DNA of 64,000 bases from an uncultured Ruminococcus sp. (GCA_902776375.1 CACYPV010000013.1:47823-111822); one strand, 5' to 3'. Shown: positions 7,997 through 17,283, counted from the stretch's first letter. Translations and numbers: made by a program. Notes: generated by a model not told the origin, from the letters alone.

Positions 7997-8749
7997 ATGA
8001 GTAACTGTGCGATAATTCTGGCGGGCGGCGAAGGCAAGCGGATGAAGTCCGATAAGCCGAAGCCCATGTCTTTAGTGCTTGGCAAGCCTATGCTGCAGTG
8101 GGTCATCTCCGCGCTCAAACAGGCGGGGGTAAACGACATCTGCGTAGTCAAGGGCTACCACAAGGAATACATAGAGGAATATCTGCAAACGCTCGACTTC
8201 CCGGTCGAGAGCGTATACCAGAAGGAACGCCTGGGCACGGGTCACGCCGTAATGATGGCTAAGGACTTTTTGAGCGCGCATGACGGCAACGTAGTAATCC
8301 TCAACGGCGACGCGCCCTTTATGACGGCGCAGACCATTGAAAACTCGCTTGCGCAGCATACCGATACCGGCTGCGCGGCAACGGTCATCTCGGCAAAGCT
8401 CGACGACGCCACCGGCTACGGCAGGATAGTGCGCGACGCTCAGGGCAACCTTAAGGCAATAGTTGAGCACAAGGACGCCGACGCGGAAACGCTTAAAATA
8501 AATGAGGTGAACTCGGGCGGCTACTGGTTCGGCTGTCAAAAGCTGCTTAGCGTGCTGGACAAAATAAAGTCCGATAACGCCGCGGGCGAGTATTATCTGC
8601 CCGACGCCATCGCTCTGCTTTTGCAGGAGGGCGAGACCGTAGGCGCATACACCGCAGAGTGCAGCGACGCTGTTTTGGGCGCCAACGACCCCGAGCAGCT
8701 TGAGGAGCTCAACCAAATCGCCAAGGCTAAGGGTTACACCTGCGATTGA
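7997..8749 (+). CDS. glmU: GlmU-type nucleotidyltransferase (uridyltransferase domain only)
   Basis: GlmU's N-terminal domain joins UTP and GlcNAc-1-phosphate to make UDP-GlcNAc for the cell wall. The signature LAGGEGKRMKSDKPKPM binds the nucleotide; LGTGHAV, LNGDAPFM and INEVNSGGYWF are also typical of GlmU. The product is only about 250 residues and stops where the left-handed beta-helix acetyltransferase domain should begin, so that activity must come from elsewhere. ATG 7997 follows GCGAGG; an earlier in-frame codon at 7958 has no ribosome site. The order before prs, pth and mfd matches the Bacillus gcaD-prs-spoVC-mfd cluster, which supports the symbol. Confidence 0.8.
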   Translation: MSNCAIILAGGEGKRMKSDKPKPMSLVLGKPMLQWVISALKQAGVNDICVVKGYHKEYIEEYLQTLDFPVESVYQKERLGTGHAVMMAKDFLSAHDGNVVILNGDAPFMTAQTIENSLAQHTDTGCAATVISAKLDDATGYGRIVRDAQGNLKAIVEHKDADAETLKINEVNSGGYWFGCQKLLSVLDKIKSDNAAGEYYLPDAIALLLQEGETVGAYTAECSDAVLGANDPEQLEELNQIAKAKGYTCD

Positions 8750-8843
8750 TCACCGACCCCTACAGTGCGCGCATTTCATACGTAAACACATGTTTTTTAC
8801 ATAAACAGGCAGCTAACCTAGATATGAGAAAGGGAGAAACAAC

Positions 8844-9803
8844 ATGAACTTTCACGGAAAAGACATCAAAATCTTCTCGGGCAATTCCAACGTTGACGTT
8901 GCGCAGGGCATCGCGGGCTGTTTGGGTCTGCCGCTGGGCAAAAGCGACTGCACCCATTTTTCCGACGGTGAGATAGCCGTTTCGCTGCACGAATCCGTGC
9001 GCGGCAGCGACTGCTTTATCGTTCAGTCCACCTGCACCCCCGTAAACGACAACATCATGGAAATGCTTATCATGATCGACGCCATGAAGCGCGCTTCCGC
9101 CGCGAGGATCACCGCGGTAATGCCCTACTTTGGCTATGCCCGTCAGGACAGAAAGGCAAAAGCGAGAGATCCGATCTCGGCAAAGCTTTGCGCCGACATC
9201 ATCACCACAGCGGGCGCTGACCGTGTGCTGACGATGGACCTGCACGCCAACCAGATCCAGGGCTTTTTCAACATCCCCGTTGACCACCTGCACGGCGCCG
9301 GCATCCTCGCCAACCACATGAAAGAGAAGATCGGCGGCAACTTTGACGACTTTATCGTTGTTTCACCCGACCTCGGCTCTGTTACACGCTCCAGAAACTT
9401 CGCTTCCAAGATCGGCACAGGTCTGGCGATCATTGACAAGCGCAGACCCAAGGCGAATGTTTGCGAGGTAATGAACATCATCGGCGACGCCAAGGGCAAG
9501 AAGGTCATCCTTGTTGACGATATGATCGACACCGCCGGCACGCTCTGCAACGCTGCAAACGCCATTGTTGAAAAGGGCGGCGCTACCGAGGTTTACGCAT
9601 GCGCGACCCACGCGGTGCTTTCCGGTCCCGCTGTTGAGAGGATCAAGAACAGCGCAATCAAAGAGGTCATCCTGCTCGACACCATCCCCGTTCCCGAGGA
9701 GAAGATGATCGACAAGTTCACCATCCTCCCCACCGCTCCCATTTTTGCTGAGGCTATCGCGAGAATCTACAACGACAAGCCCTTTACAGCGGCGTTCTCA
9801 TAA
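8844..9803 (+). CDS. prs: Ribose-phosphate pyrophosphokinase
   Basis: Makes PRPP from ribose-5-phosphate and ATP for purine, pyrimidine, histidine, tryptophan and NAD synthesis. Full length at 319 residues. Visible motifs are the flexible-loop region MPYFGYARQDRK, the metal-binding LTMDLHANQIQGFF and the PRPP-binding VILVDDMIDTAGTL. ATG 8844 is preceded by AAAGGGAG. It lies about 95 bases after the glmU-like gene and before pth, as in Bacillus. A short hairpin after the stop may weaken read-through to pth. Confidence 0.97.
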   Translation: MNFHGKDIKIFSGNSNVDVAQGIAGCLGLPLGKSDCTHFSDGEIAVSLHESVRGSDCFIVQSTCTPVNDNIMEMLIMIDAMKRASAARITAVMPYFGYARQDRKAKARDPISAKLCADIITTAGADRVLTMDLHANQIQGFFNIPVDHLHGAGILANHMKEKIGGNFDDFIVVSPDLGSVTRSRNFASKIGTGLAIIDKRRPKANVCEVMNIIGDAKGKKVILVDDMIDTAGTLCNAANAIVEKGGATEVYACATHAVLSGPAVERIKNSAIKEVILLDTIPVPEEKMIDKFTILPTAPIFAEAIARIYNDKPFTAAFS

Positions 9804-9828
9804 AAAACATATATTCAACGATAAAACA

Positions 9829-9850
9829 GGCGGACTTGTAAAAGTCCGCC
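9829..9850 (+). terminator. Hairpin after prs, weak terminator
   Basis: GGCGGACTT pairs with AAGTCCGCC around a short loop. The tail is only modestly T-rich, so termination may be partial. Confidence 0.4.
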
Positions 9851-9867
9851 ATGTCTTGTATATGCGA

Positions 9868-10081
9868 ATCTGTCATCCGGAGCGGTCTGCGAAGCAGAAT
9901 TCGCGAAGCGAATAGTCGAAGGATCCCCCTGTCAGGAAACCTTGTCTGTCGCCGAGGGGGACCCGTAGCCGGGCGGCAACCCTTTTGTCGCTTGCGCGAC
10001 ATTTCCCCTTGGAAGGGGAATCACTTCGACTAAACCGCTGCGCGGTTTTGCCCTTCGGGCACCGCTCAGAATGACATGTTG
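9868..10081. repeat. Long palindromic intergenic repeat, copy A
   Basis: The ends are inverted (GTCATCCGGAGCG against CGCTCAGAATGAC). Inside are GTCGAAGGATCCCC/GGGGAATCACTTCGAC and several nested small hairpins. The block GACCCGTAGCCGGGCGGCAA recurs almost exactly in copy B (16.7 kb), and the termini recur at 63.7 kb. It encodes nothing convincing. Confidence 0.75.
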
Positions 10082-10102
10082 CATTGTTAGGAGATACAAC
10101 CA

Positions 10103-10696
10103 ATGTTCGGAAGAAAAACCTTTGGCGGCTCGGTCGAATACCTTATTGTCGGTTTGGGGAATCCCGACCGCAAATACGAGAACACCCGCCACAACTGCGG
10201 CTGGCTGGCGATAGACTACATCGCCGAAAAGCTTGGAATAAAAGTGAATAAAATAAAATATAAAAGCTTTGTGGGCGAGGCTGCCATCGGCGGCAAAAAG
10301 GCGCTGCTGATGAAGCCGACCACCTACATGAACAACAGCGGTCAGGCGGTGGTTGAGGCGATGAACTTCTACAAGATACCGCCGGAGAACGTCATAGTCA
10401 TTTTTGATGATGTGTCGCTCGACGTGGGCAAAATGCGCATACGCCAAAAGGGCAGCGACGGCGGTCAAAAGGGCATGCGCAGCATAATCTACCTGAGCGG
10501 CAGCGACGCCTTTCCGCGCATAAAGATAGGCATCGGCGCAAAGCCTAATCCCGATTGGGACTTAGCTGACTGGGTGCTGTCGCGCTTTTCCGACGACGAG
10601 CGCAAAACGCTTGATAAAATGTTTGAAAACGCCTATGAGGCGGTCGGACTTATCATCGACGGAAAGACAGACCGGGCGATGAACAGATTCAATTAA
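10103..10696 (+). CDS. pth: Peptidyl-tRNA hydrolase
   Basis: Frees tRNA from peptidyl-tRNAs that fall off ribosomes. It has VGLGNPDRKYENTRHNCGW with the catalytic His, MKPTTYMNNSG with the conserved Asn, and FDDVSLDVGKMRIRQKGSDG. The position normally reading GGHNG reads GGQKG, so an Asn that contacts substrate in E. coli Pth appears to be Lys; this could be a clade variant. ATG 10103 follows AGGAG. The C-terminal lid region is present (197 residues). It sits 9 bases before mfd and is presumably co-transcribed with it. Confidence 0.95.
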   Translation: MFGRKTFGGSVEYLIVGLGNPDRKYENTRHNCGWLAIDYIAEKLGIKVNKIKYKSFVGEAAIGGKKALLMKPTTYMNNSGQAVVEAMNFYKIPPENVIVIFDDVSLDVGKMRIRQKGSDGGQKGMRSIIYLSGSDAFPRIKIGIGAKPNPDWDLADWVLSRFSDDERKTLDKMFENAYEAVGLIIDGKTDRAMNRFN

Positions 10697-10705
10697 CGAT
10701 CGACA

Positions 10706-13700
10706 ATGAACAAAATGGACTTTCTTCCCGAGGCGTTCGGGCGCAACGCGGCTTTCCGCAACCTGCTGAAAAACGCCAAAACGGGAAAAACCCTTTGCGT
10801 TTCGGGGCTGTTCCCCGTCGCGAAGGCTAACATCATAAATACCATGTGCCGCGCCAAGAAGAAAACGGCGCTGTGCGTTGCCTCCGATGAACGCGAGGCG
10901 CAGACCCTGTGCAACGATTTGTGCTGCATGGGGCTTTCGGCGTTTGTTTACCCCGTGCGCGACTACAACTTCCTTGAAGAGATAAGCAGCCGCTCACACG
11001 AGTACGAGCACCAGCGATTAAAGGTGCTGCTGAAGCTGCTGGACGGCGAATGTGACGTGGCGATAGCCTGCGTAGACGCGGCGTGCCAGCTCACCGTGCC
11101 GCAAAGCGTGCTGCGCGACACAGTTCTGGAGCTGAAGGAAGGCAAAGAGATACCCATAGAAAAAGCCGTGCGCGCGCTGACTCTGCTCGGCTATGAGCGG
11201 TTCGACGCGGTAGACGGCTGCGGTCAGTTCTCGCTGCGCGGCGGTATCCTCGACTTTTTCATGCCCGACAGCGAGCATCCCGTGCGCGCCGAGTTCTGGG
11301 GCGACGAAATATGCGATTTGAGCTACTTCGATTTGGAAACTCAGCGCCGCTTTGAAAACGCCGGAACTATCCGCCTTACGCCCTCGACCGAGATAATTAT
11401 CGAGGACAGAAACGCGCTGGCGGACAAAATCATCCACAAGGCGGGTCTGCTGCGTGGAAAATCCGCCGCAAAAGCCCGTGAACGGCTTTACAGCGAGGCG
11501 GAGCTGCTGCGCGGCGGCGCGACGCCCGCAAACGCCGACAAATTTATCGGTCAGATATACGAAAAGCCCGAGTGCCTGCTCGACTACATCAGCCGCGACA
11601 GTCTGCTGTTTGTCAGCGAGTACTCCAACGTGAGCGACCGCGGCAAGTCGATGGACTTTCAGAACACCGAGCAGCTAAAGCAGGGGTTACAGGACGGCGT
11701 CCTCGCGCGCGGCTTCGACCGCTTTTCACTGACCTTCAACGAGTGCTCCGAATTTTTCGCGGCGCACGGCGCGGTGGTGCTGGAGAGCTTCGTCCACGGC
11801 AGTATTCCCCTGCCGCTCAGCGATATCATCAGCTTTTCGGCAAAGCAGCTCAGCCAGTGGAACGGCTCTTACAAGCAGCTTGTCGAGGACCTGCGCGGAC
11901 TGTACTCCCCCGAGAGCAGCGGCGTAGTGCTCGCCGGCACCGACAAGGCGGCGAACAATCTTGTCGAAAGCCTGAGATCGGACGGCTACAACGCGGAATA
12001 CACAAAATCGCTGCCCAAAGCCGAAAAAGGCGTGCTGTATGTAATGAGCGGCGCGCTCAGCGCGGGGATCGAGCTGCCATCGGAAAAATTCTTCCTGATA
12101 AGCTACGGGCAGGCGGCTTACCGCCCGGAGAAAAAGCGCAAGCGCAAAAAGGACGGGCAGGAGATCTACAGTCTGTCGGAGCTTTCGGCGGGCGACTACG
12201 TGGTGCACAGCGTTCACGGCATAGGCGTGTTCGGCGGCATCCGCAAGATCGACACCCACGGCGTGATAAAGGACTACATCAAGATCGACTACGCGAAGGG
12301 CGACGCGCTTTACGTGCCCGTCACCCAGCTCGACATGGTCGCAAAATATATCGGCGCACAGGAAAACAGCCGCGTAAAGCTCAGCCGCCTCGGCTCGGGC
12401 GACTGGCAAAAGGCGAAGGCGCGCGTCAAGACCTCGGTAAAGGACATCGCGAAGGAGCTTATCGCCCTGTATTCGGCGCGAATGAGGGCGAAGGGCTACG
12501 CTTTTTCGCGCGATAACGAATGGCAGCGCGATTTCGAGGCAAAATTTGAATACGAGGAAACGCCCGATCAGCTCACCTGCGCTCGAGAGATAAAGCGCGA
12601 TATGGAGCGCACCGCGCCGATGGATCGTCTGCTGTGCGGCGACGTGGGCTTCGGCAAGACCGAGGTCGCGCTGCGCGCGGCGTTCAAGTGCGTTTCCGAC
12701 AGCAAACAATGCGCCCTCCTCTGCCCCACCACGATTTTGGCGTGGCAGCATTACCAGACCGTGTGCAAGCGGTTCGAGGGCTACCCCATACGCGTTGAGC
12801 TGCTATCGCGGTTCCGCACGGCAAAGCAACAAAAGGATATCCTTGAACGTTTGAAGCGCGGCGAGGTGGATATGATAATCGGCACCCACCGCCTTGTGCA
12901 GAAGGACGTGGTGTTCCGCGACCTGGGCTTGGCGATAATCGACGAGGAACAGCGGTTCGGCGTTCAGCAAAAGGAGCGCTTCAAAGAGCTGGTGAAAAAC
13001 GTCGACGTGCTGACGCTGTCGGCGACCCCGATACCGCGCACGCTGAACATGGCGATGAGCGGTCTGCGCGACATGAGCGTGCTTGAGGAAGCGCCGCTAA
13101 ACCGTCAGCCGGTGCAGACCTATGTGCTGGAGCACGACGAGGCGGTGATAAACGAGGCTATAAGGCGCGAGCTGCGCCGTGGCGGTCAGGTGTTCTACCT
13201 GCACAACAACGTGGAATCCATAAACGGCGCCGCCAACCGCATACACGAAGCCGTACCGGAGGCGCGTATAGCCGTGGGTCACGGCAAGATGAACGAGCAG
13301 GAGCTCAGCGAGGTGTGGCGGCAGATGCTGGCTCAGGAGGTGGACGTACTGGTGTGCACCACCATAATCGAGACCGGCGTAGATTTGCCCAACGCCAACA
13401 CGCTTATCATAGAAAACGCCGACTGCATGGGGCTTTCGCAGCTTCATCAGCTTCGCGGCAGAGTGGGCAGGAGCGCGCGGCGCGCCTATGCTTACTTCAC
13501 CTTCCGCCGCAGCAAGGTGCTGAGCGAGATACAGCAAAAGCGCCTTGAAGCGATAAGGGAGTTCACCGAGTTCGGAAGCGGCTTCAAAATAGCCATGCGC
13601 GACTTGGAGCTGCGCGGCGCGGGCAACATAATGGGCGCGCAGCAGCACGGCCACATGGAGAGCGTGGGCTACGACATGTACCTTAAGCTGCTGGGCGAGG

Positions 13701-14185
13701 CGGTCAGCGAGGAACGCGGCGAACAGCCGAAAAGCGACAACCTGGACTGCCTTATCGACATTTCTGTTGACGCGCACATCCCGGAGGAATACGTCGAGAG
13801 CCTGACCCTGAGGCTTGACGTTTACCGCAGGATAGCCGATATACGCAGCGTTGAGGACAGCGAGGACGTTAAGGATGAGCTTTGGGATCGCTTTGGCAGG
13901 ATACCAAAGTCGGTGCTGGGGCTTATAGACATTGCGCTGATACGCAACAAGGCGCACGCCATGGGCGTTTATGAGATAAGGCAGAACGAGAACGCTATTT
14001 TGCTGTATGTCAAGGAAATAAAGTCACCCGCCGTTGCCGATCTGCTTATCGCGCTGAACGGAAAGGCGCAGCTCAACGCAGGCAGCAAGCCGTTTTTGTC
14101 GGTGAAGATCCAAAACGGACAACAGCCTATACCTGCGTTGAAGCGGATTTTCGGTCTGGGTGATAAAAATAAAGCTTTTAAATAA
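10706..14185 (+). CDS. mfd: Transcription-repair coupling factor Mfd
   Basis: Removes RNA polymerase stalled at DNA lesions and recruits UvrA. Full length at 1159 residues. Order: UvrB-like N-terminal module (GQFSLRGGILDFFMP near residue 180); RNA polymerase-binding domain starting GDYVVHSVHGIGVFGG near 495; RecG-like helicase with Walker A GDVGFGKTEVAL near 645 and DEEQ near 748; LSATPIPRTLNMAMSGLRDM; Q-R-GRVGR near 915; C-terminal regulatory domain. No strong ribosome site precedes ATG 10706, and the 9-base gap after pth suggests translational coupling. A second in-frame ATG is at 10715. Confidence 0.97.
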   Translation: MNKMDFLPEAFGRNAAFRNLLKNAKTGKTLCVSGLFPVAKANIINTMCRAKKKTALCVASDEREAQTLCNDLCCMGLSAFVYPVRDYNFLEEISSRSHEYEHQRLKVLLKLLDGECDVAIACVDAACQLTVPQSVLRDTVLELKEGKEIPIEKAVRALTLLGYERFDAVDGCGQFSLRGGILDFFMPDSEHPVRAEFWGDEICDLSYFDLETQRRFENAGTIRLTPSTEIIIEDRNALADKIIHKAGLLRGKSAAKARERLYSEAELLRGGATPANADKFIGQIYEKPECLLDYISRDSLLFVSEYSNVSDRGKSMDFQNTEQLKQGLQDGVLARGFDRFSLTFNECSEFFAAHGAVVLESFVHGSIPLPLSDIISFSAKQLSQWNGSYKQLVEDLRGLYSPESSGVVLAGTDKAANNLVESLRSDGYNAEYTKSLPKAEKGVLYVMSGALSAGIELPSEKFFLISYGQAAYRPEKKRKRKKDGQEIYSLSELSAGDYVVHSVHGIGVFGGIRKIDTHGVIKDYIKIDYAKGDALYVPVTQLDMVAKYIGAQENSRVKLSRLGSGDWQKAKARVKTSVKDIAKELIALYSARMRAKGYAFSRDNEWQRDFEAKFEYEETPDQLTCAREIKRDMERTAPMDRLLCGDVGFGKTEVALRAAFKCVSDSKQCALLCPTTILAWQHYQTVCKRFEGYPIRVELLSRFRTAKQQKDILERLKRGEVDMIIGTHRLVQKDVVFRDLGLAIIDEEQRFGVQQKERFKELVKNVDVLTLSATPIPRTLNMAMSGLRDMSVLEEAPLNRQPVQTYVLEHDEAVINEAIRRELRRGGQVFYLHNNVESINGAANRIHEAVPEARIAVGHGKMNEQELSEVWRQMLAQEVDVLVCTTIIETGVDLPNANTLIIENADCMGLSQLHQLRGRVGRSARRAYAYFTFRRSKVLSEIQQKRLEAIREFTEFGSGFKIAMRDLELRGAGNIMGAQQHGHMESVGYDMYLKLLGEAVSEERGEQPKSDNLDCLIDISVDAHIPEEYVESLTLRLDVYRRIADIRSVEDSEDVKDELWDRFGRIPKSVLGLIDIALIRNKAHAMGVYEIRQNENAILLYVKEIKSPAVADLLIALNGKAQLNAGSKPFLSVKIQNGQQPIPALKRIFGLGDKNKAFK

Positions 14186-14224
14186 AATATTTTTTGAAAT
14201 AAACGCAGAATTTTTCGTAAAATG

Positions 14225-14253
14225 TAGACATCAGCGAAAAAAATGTGTATAAT
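14225..14253 (+). promoter_or_regulatory. Promoter of the PrsA-like lipoprotein gene
   Basis: TAGACA at 14225-14230 and TATAAT at 14248-14253, 17 bases apart; one mismatch from full consensus. Confidence 0.7.
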
Positions 14254-14308
14254 GATAAGGTACGTACCCATAGTTTGGGCAATAAATAATAATAAGGATG
14301 GTAAAAGA

Positions 14309-15568
14309 ATGAAACCAACAGTTAAAATCGCTTCCTTGCTGATGGCTGTCCTGATGCTGTTCTCAGTGTTTGCAGCGGGATGTACCACAAGCCAGGAATG
14401 GTCTTACAAAACAGACGATGAAAAGCTTGCAATCGGCGTTTACCTCACCGCCATGTACTATGCGTACAAGGACGCTGAAGCCATTGCATCCAAAATGGAC
14501 GACTATGACGCGTCAAGCGACAGCTGGCTCGACAAAGAGATCACTGACAAGGCCGGCAACAAAGAAGTCGCCAGCAAGTGGATCAAGGACAGAGCCCAGC
14601 TCAGAACACTCGAGATCCTCGTGCTCAACAAAGAGGTCAAAAACTACGGCGCTACAGTCGACTCGGCTGTAACCGAGAAGATCGATACGGACGCTGAGCT
14701 GATTTGGCACTACGGCACCACAAACACCCAGTATCTCCAGTACTATTCCTTCACTCCCATGAAGGAGATCCTTGAGAAAAAGGGCGTTTCACTTGAAAGC
14801 TTCAAGCTTTACGCGCAGAACTTCAAGCTCCGCGACGAAGGCGCACTGGGCATGACGACCGAAGATAGCGATCTTTTTGATACAAACTTCTCCAACAACA
14901 GCGCCAGATTGTTTGAAAAGCTCTATTTCGAGGGCGGCTCACAGGCAGTTTCAAAGGAAGACCTCACAAAGTATTTTGAGGACAACTACGTAAGGATCAC
15001 AATTCTTCCGGTCCAGCTTTACGAGTCGACCACGGACGAGGCGACCCAGCAGAGCAAGAACGTAGCTTTTGACGATGCTAAGGTAAAGCAGCTCTGCGGC
15101 GACCTTGACAAGATCGCTAAAGCGGTCAACGACACCAAGGACAGCACCAAGGCGGCTGAGACCTCAGAGAAGCAGATCAAAGATTATACCACCGCAAACA
15201 GCCTTCAGGAGGGTGCAGCTTCAACAAGCACCATGAACAAGAACAACGCCAACCTCAAGGAAGAGCTTGACAAGGCAGTCAAGGAGCTCGGCGAGGGCAA
15301 GGCGACTACCGTTAAGAGCGGCGAAGGAGAAAACGCGATCTACTTCTATATCTTCCGCTACAATACGGAATCGGCAAAGGACGATTACCTAAACAGCGGA
15401 GAAAACGACAAGACAATCATCAGAGCAATGAAGGAAACAGACTTCGAGAAATACCTCGAGACACTCACCAAAGATTTCAAATACGAAAAAAGCGACTCGG
15501 TCGATAAATACGATCCCGATATGTACTTTGTTGCAAAGGACCCTGAAACAACAGCCGTAGAGGAATAA
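14309..15568 (+). CDS. Secreted lipoprotein resembling foldase PrsA/SurA
   Basis: The signal peptide ends in a lipobox (VFAAGC), so the product should be lipid-anchored outside the cell. The 420-residue product is helical and highly charged. Its layout (helical N-terminal chaperone-like part, a middle basic/acidic segment, a C-terminal helix) recalls SurA/PrsA proteins, and a gene of this kind often follows mfd in Clostridia. I see no clear parvulin active-site signature, so prolyl isomerase activity is not supported. ATG 14309 has AAGGATGG upstream; the frame start at 14243 precedes the promoter -10 and is not usable. Confidence 0.65.
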   Translation: MKPTVKIASLLMAVLMLFSVFAAGCTTSQEWSYKTDDEKLAIGVYLTAMYYAYKDAEAIASKMDDYDASSDSWLDKEITDKAGNKEVASKWIKDRAQLRTLEILVLNKEVKNYGATVDSAVTEKIDTDAELIWHYGTTNTQYLQYYSFTPMKEILEKKGVSLESFKLYAQNFKLRDEGALGMTTEDSDLFDTNFSNNSARLFEKLYFEGGSQAVSKEDLTKYFEDNYVRITILPVQLYESTTDEATQQSKNVAFDDAKVKQLCGDLDKIAKAVNDTKDSTKAAETSEKQIKDYTTANSLQEGAASTSTMNKNNANLKEELDKAVKELGEGKATTVKSGEGENAIYFYIFRYNTESAKDDYLNSGENDKTIIRAMKETDFEKYLETLTKDFKYEKSDSVDKYDPDMYFVAKDPETTAVEE

Positions 15569-15607
15569 TTTGACCGAACCGCATCTAAACAAAAGGAAGG
15601 TGTTTGA

Positions 15608-16606
15608 ATGAGAAGACATTCAAAGTTTATCGCGGCAATTATATGCGTTCTTTTTGCACTGACATCCCTGTGTACCTTCGCGGTATTCGCTGAGGATATA
15701 GGCGGAGGCGGAGGCGCCGACGGCGGCGATCCCAACGGCTATTCGGATCAGGGTGGAAACGACGGCGGCGAAACCCCCGGTGGCGGCGGCAGCGGCGATG
15801 ACAGCGGCAGCGGTTCAGGCAGCGGCGACGACAGCGGAAGCGGCTCAGGCAGCGGCGACGACAGCGGAAGCGGCAGCGGCTCAGGCAGCGGCGACGACAG
15901 CGGAAGCGGCAGCGGCTCGGGCGGCGGATACTCCGGCGACGACAGCGGCAGCGGCTCAGGCAGCGGATACTCCGACGGCGGTTCAAGCTCAGGCGGCTCA
16001 GGCAACTCAGGCAACTACGATGACGATGATGACGACGATTACAGCGGCGGATCATCCTATTACGACAGCAACGGCAATGAGTATAACAGCCCTGACGAGG
16101 TTTACGTAGGCGGCAACCAGACCTATACTCCTCCCGCAAGCACACCGTCGACCACAGCGGCGTTGTTTGACACATCTAAGGACAAGGTCGATGAAAAGAC
16201 CTTGTCGAGCAGCGACTGGGACACTATCAAGTCAAAGCTCACCGCGTCAAACGCGTCTGAGATCAAAACAGGCGTCGTAGACTTCTCCGACATGCAAAAA
16301 TCCAATGTTTCAAGCGGAAACAACGGCCACTGGATCTTGATTATCGGCATCGCGCTGACAATACTGAGCATCGCCGGATTCGTATACTATTTCATATCCT
16401 CATCTAACAGGCGCAAAAAGGCGGCATCCGTTCACACCGGCAGCAAGCCTTCGGCTTCGGCGGCAAGCGCGCAGAACGGCGGCAGATACCGCGAGAACAG
16501 CGACTACGACGATCAATACGACGCAGGCGCAAAGAATAAAAAACCGGCTAAACAGGCTAAAGCGGCTAAAACCAATAAGCCTAAAAACGGCACAAGGTAT
16601 AAATAA
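15608..16606 (+). CDS. Secreted Gly/Ser/Asp repeat protein with C-terminal membrane anchor
   Basis: A signal peptide (about residues 1-28, ending FAVFAED) leads into about 120 residues made mostly of Gly, Ser and Asp in repeats such as SGSGSGDDSG. An acidic DDDDDDDYSGG stretch and a short folded part follow. One membrane span lies at about residues 240-262, with a basic, Lys/Ala-rich cytoplasmic tail. The repeat could be a flexible surface stalk. AAGGAAGG precedes the ATG, 39 bases after the PrsA-like gene, so the two are probably one operon. No family is recognised. Confidence 0.7.
   Translation: MRRHSKFIAAIICVLFALTSLCTFAVFAEDIGGGGGADGGDPNGYSDQGGNDGGETPGGGGSGDDSGSGSGSGDDSGSGSGSGDDSGSGSGSGSGDDSGSGSGSGGGYSGDDSGSGSGSGYSDGGSSSGGSGNSGNYDDDDDDDYSGGSSYYDSNGNEYNSPDEVYVGGNQTYTPPASTPSTTAALFDTSKDKVDEKTLSSSDWDTIKSKLTASNASEIKTGVVDFSDMQKSNVSSGNNGHWILIIGIALTILSIAGFVYYFISSSNRRKKAASVHTGSKPSASAASAQNGGRYRENSDYDDQYDAGAKNKKPAKQAKAAKTNKPKNGTRYK
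15777..15975 (+). repeat. In-frame minisatellite in the Gly/Ser/Asp protein
   Basis: Tandem GC-rich units built from GGCAGCGGC and GACGACAGCGGAAGC. Unit lengths are multiples of three, so expansion or loss would change stalk length without a frameshift. Confidence 0.8.
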
Positions 16607-16616
16607 TCAAAGATTT

Positions 16617-16648
16617 GAAGCAGGGTTTGCGCCCTGCTTCTTTTTTTC
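16617..16648 (+). terminator. Intrinsic terminator
   Basis: GAAGCAGGG pairs with CCCTGCTTC, followed by seven T. Ends the PrsA-like/repeat-protein operon. Confidence 0.9.
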
Positions 16649-16721
16649 CTGATGCGGTATTATAGGTATTAGTGGTGTGGGGCGGCATTTTTGTTCAACG
16701 TTTTTAAACGGCTTTTCTGCG

Positions 16722-16957
16722 CAATCGAGGGGGCCCGTAGCCGGGCGGCAACCCTTTTGTCGCTTCGCGACATTTTCCCTGTCAGGGAAATCACCTTCGA
16801 TTATTTCAGTACGCGCTCTATAGAGTTATACTAAAGGTCACCGGTTCAGCACGCGTTTTGATGCGGCGTTAGAACGAAGTTGCGGTTATGCTTTTCTATC
16901 CAAAGCCGCGCTGCCCTCCCGTGGCAACGGGCACCGCTCAGGATGACATGCCGGATG
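16722..16957. repeat. Long palindromic intergenic repeat, copy B
   Basis: Shares the GGCCCGTAGCCGGGCGGCAA block with copy A. Its right half (from about 16800 to 16957) matches copy C at 63.7-63.9 kb in inverted orientation: the CGCGCTC-TATAGAG block, GCGGTTATGCTTTTCTATCC, and the end CACCGCTCAGGATGACATG. Confidence 0.8.
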
Positions 16958-17214
16958 CTAGAGGCTAGAAGCTAGATACTGGATGAATTAGCAGAAACGT
17001 TGATTGTACTACGTGGGGTCGGTTCTTGCTTTCTTAACAAAACATGGCGTTATCGGAGAACTCTGCCCCCTCCGCCCTTCGGGCACCTCCCCCATGACAA
17101 GTAATGGGGGAGGCTTTCCGTCAAGGCAACTTCGCTAATACCTAGTACCTAGTACCTAATACCTACACCTGCCACTAAAACCTTACCCCTATATTATCGC
17201 TGCAACAACAAACA
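16958..17214. repeat. Gene-free stretch with small repeats
   Basis: No gene seen. It contains a CCTCCCCCAT/ATGGGGGAGG hairpin at 17086-17113, similar to the one at 52.5 kb, and four tandem TACCTA[G/A/C] heptamers at 17139-17166. GCTAGA repeats lie near 16960. Confidence 0.6.
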
Positions 17215-17249
17215 AAAAACCGGCTAAGCTTACGAACTTAGCCGGTTTT
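17215..17249 (-). terminator. Terminator of the pullulanase gene
   Basis: AACCGGCTAAG pairs with CTTAGCCGGTT around an 8-base loop. On the minus strand the hairpin is followed by TTTTTTG. Confidence 0.85.
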
Positions 17250-17283
17250 GATTTAGTTAAGAATCAGCTTTACAGCAAAGCTT

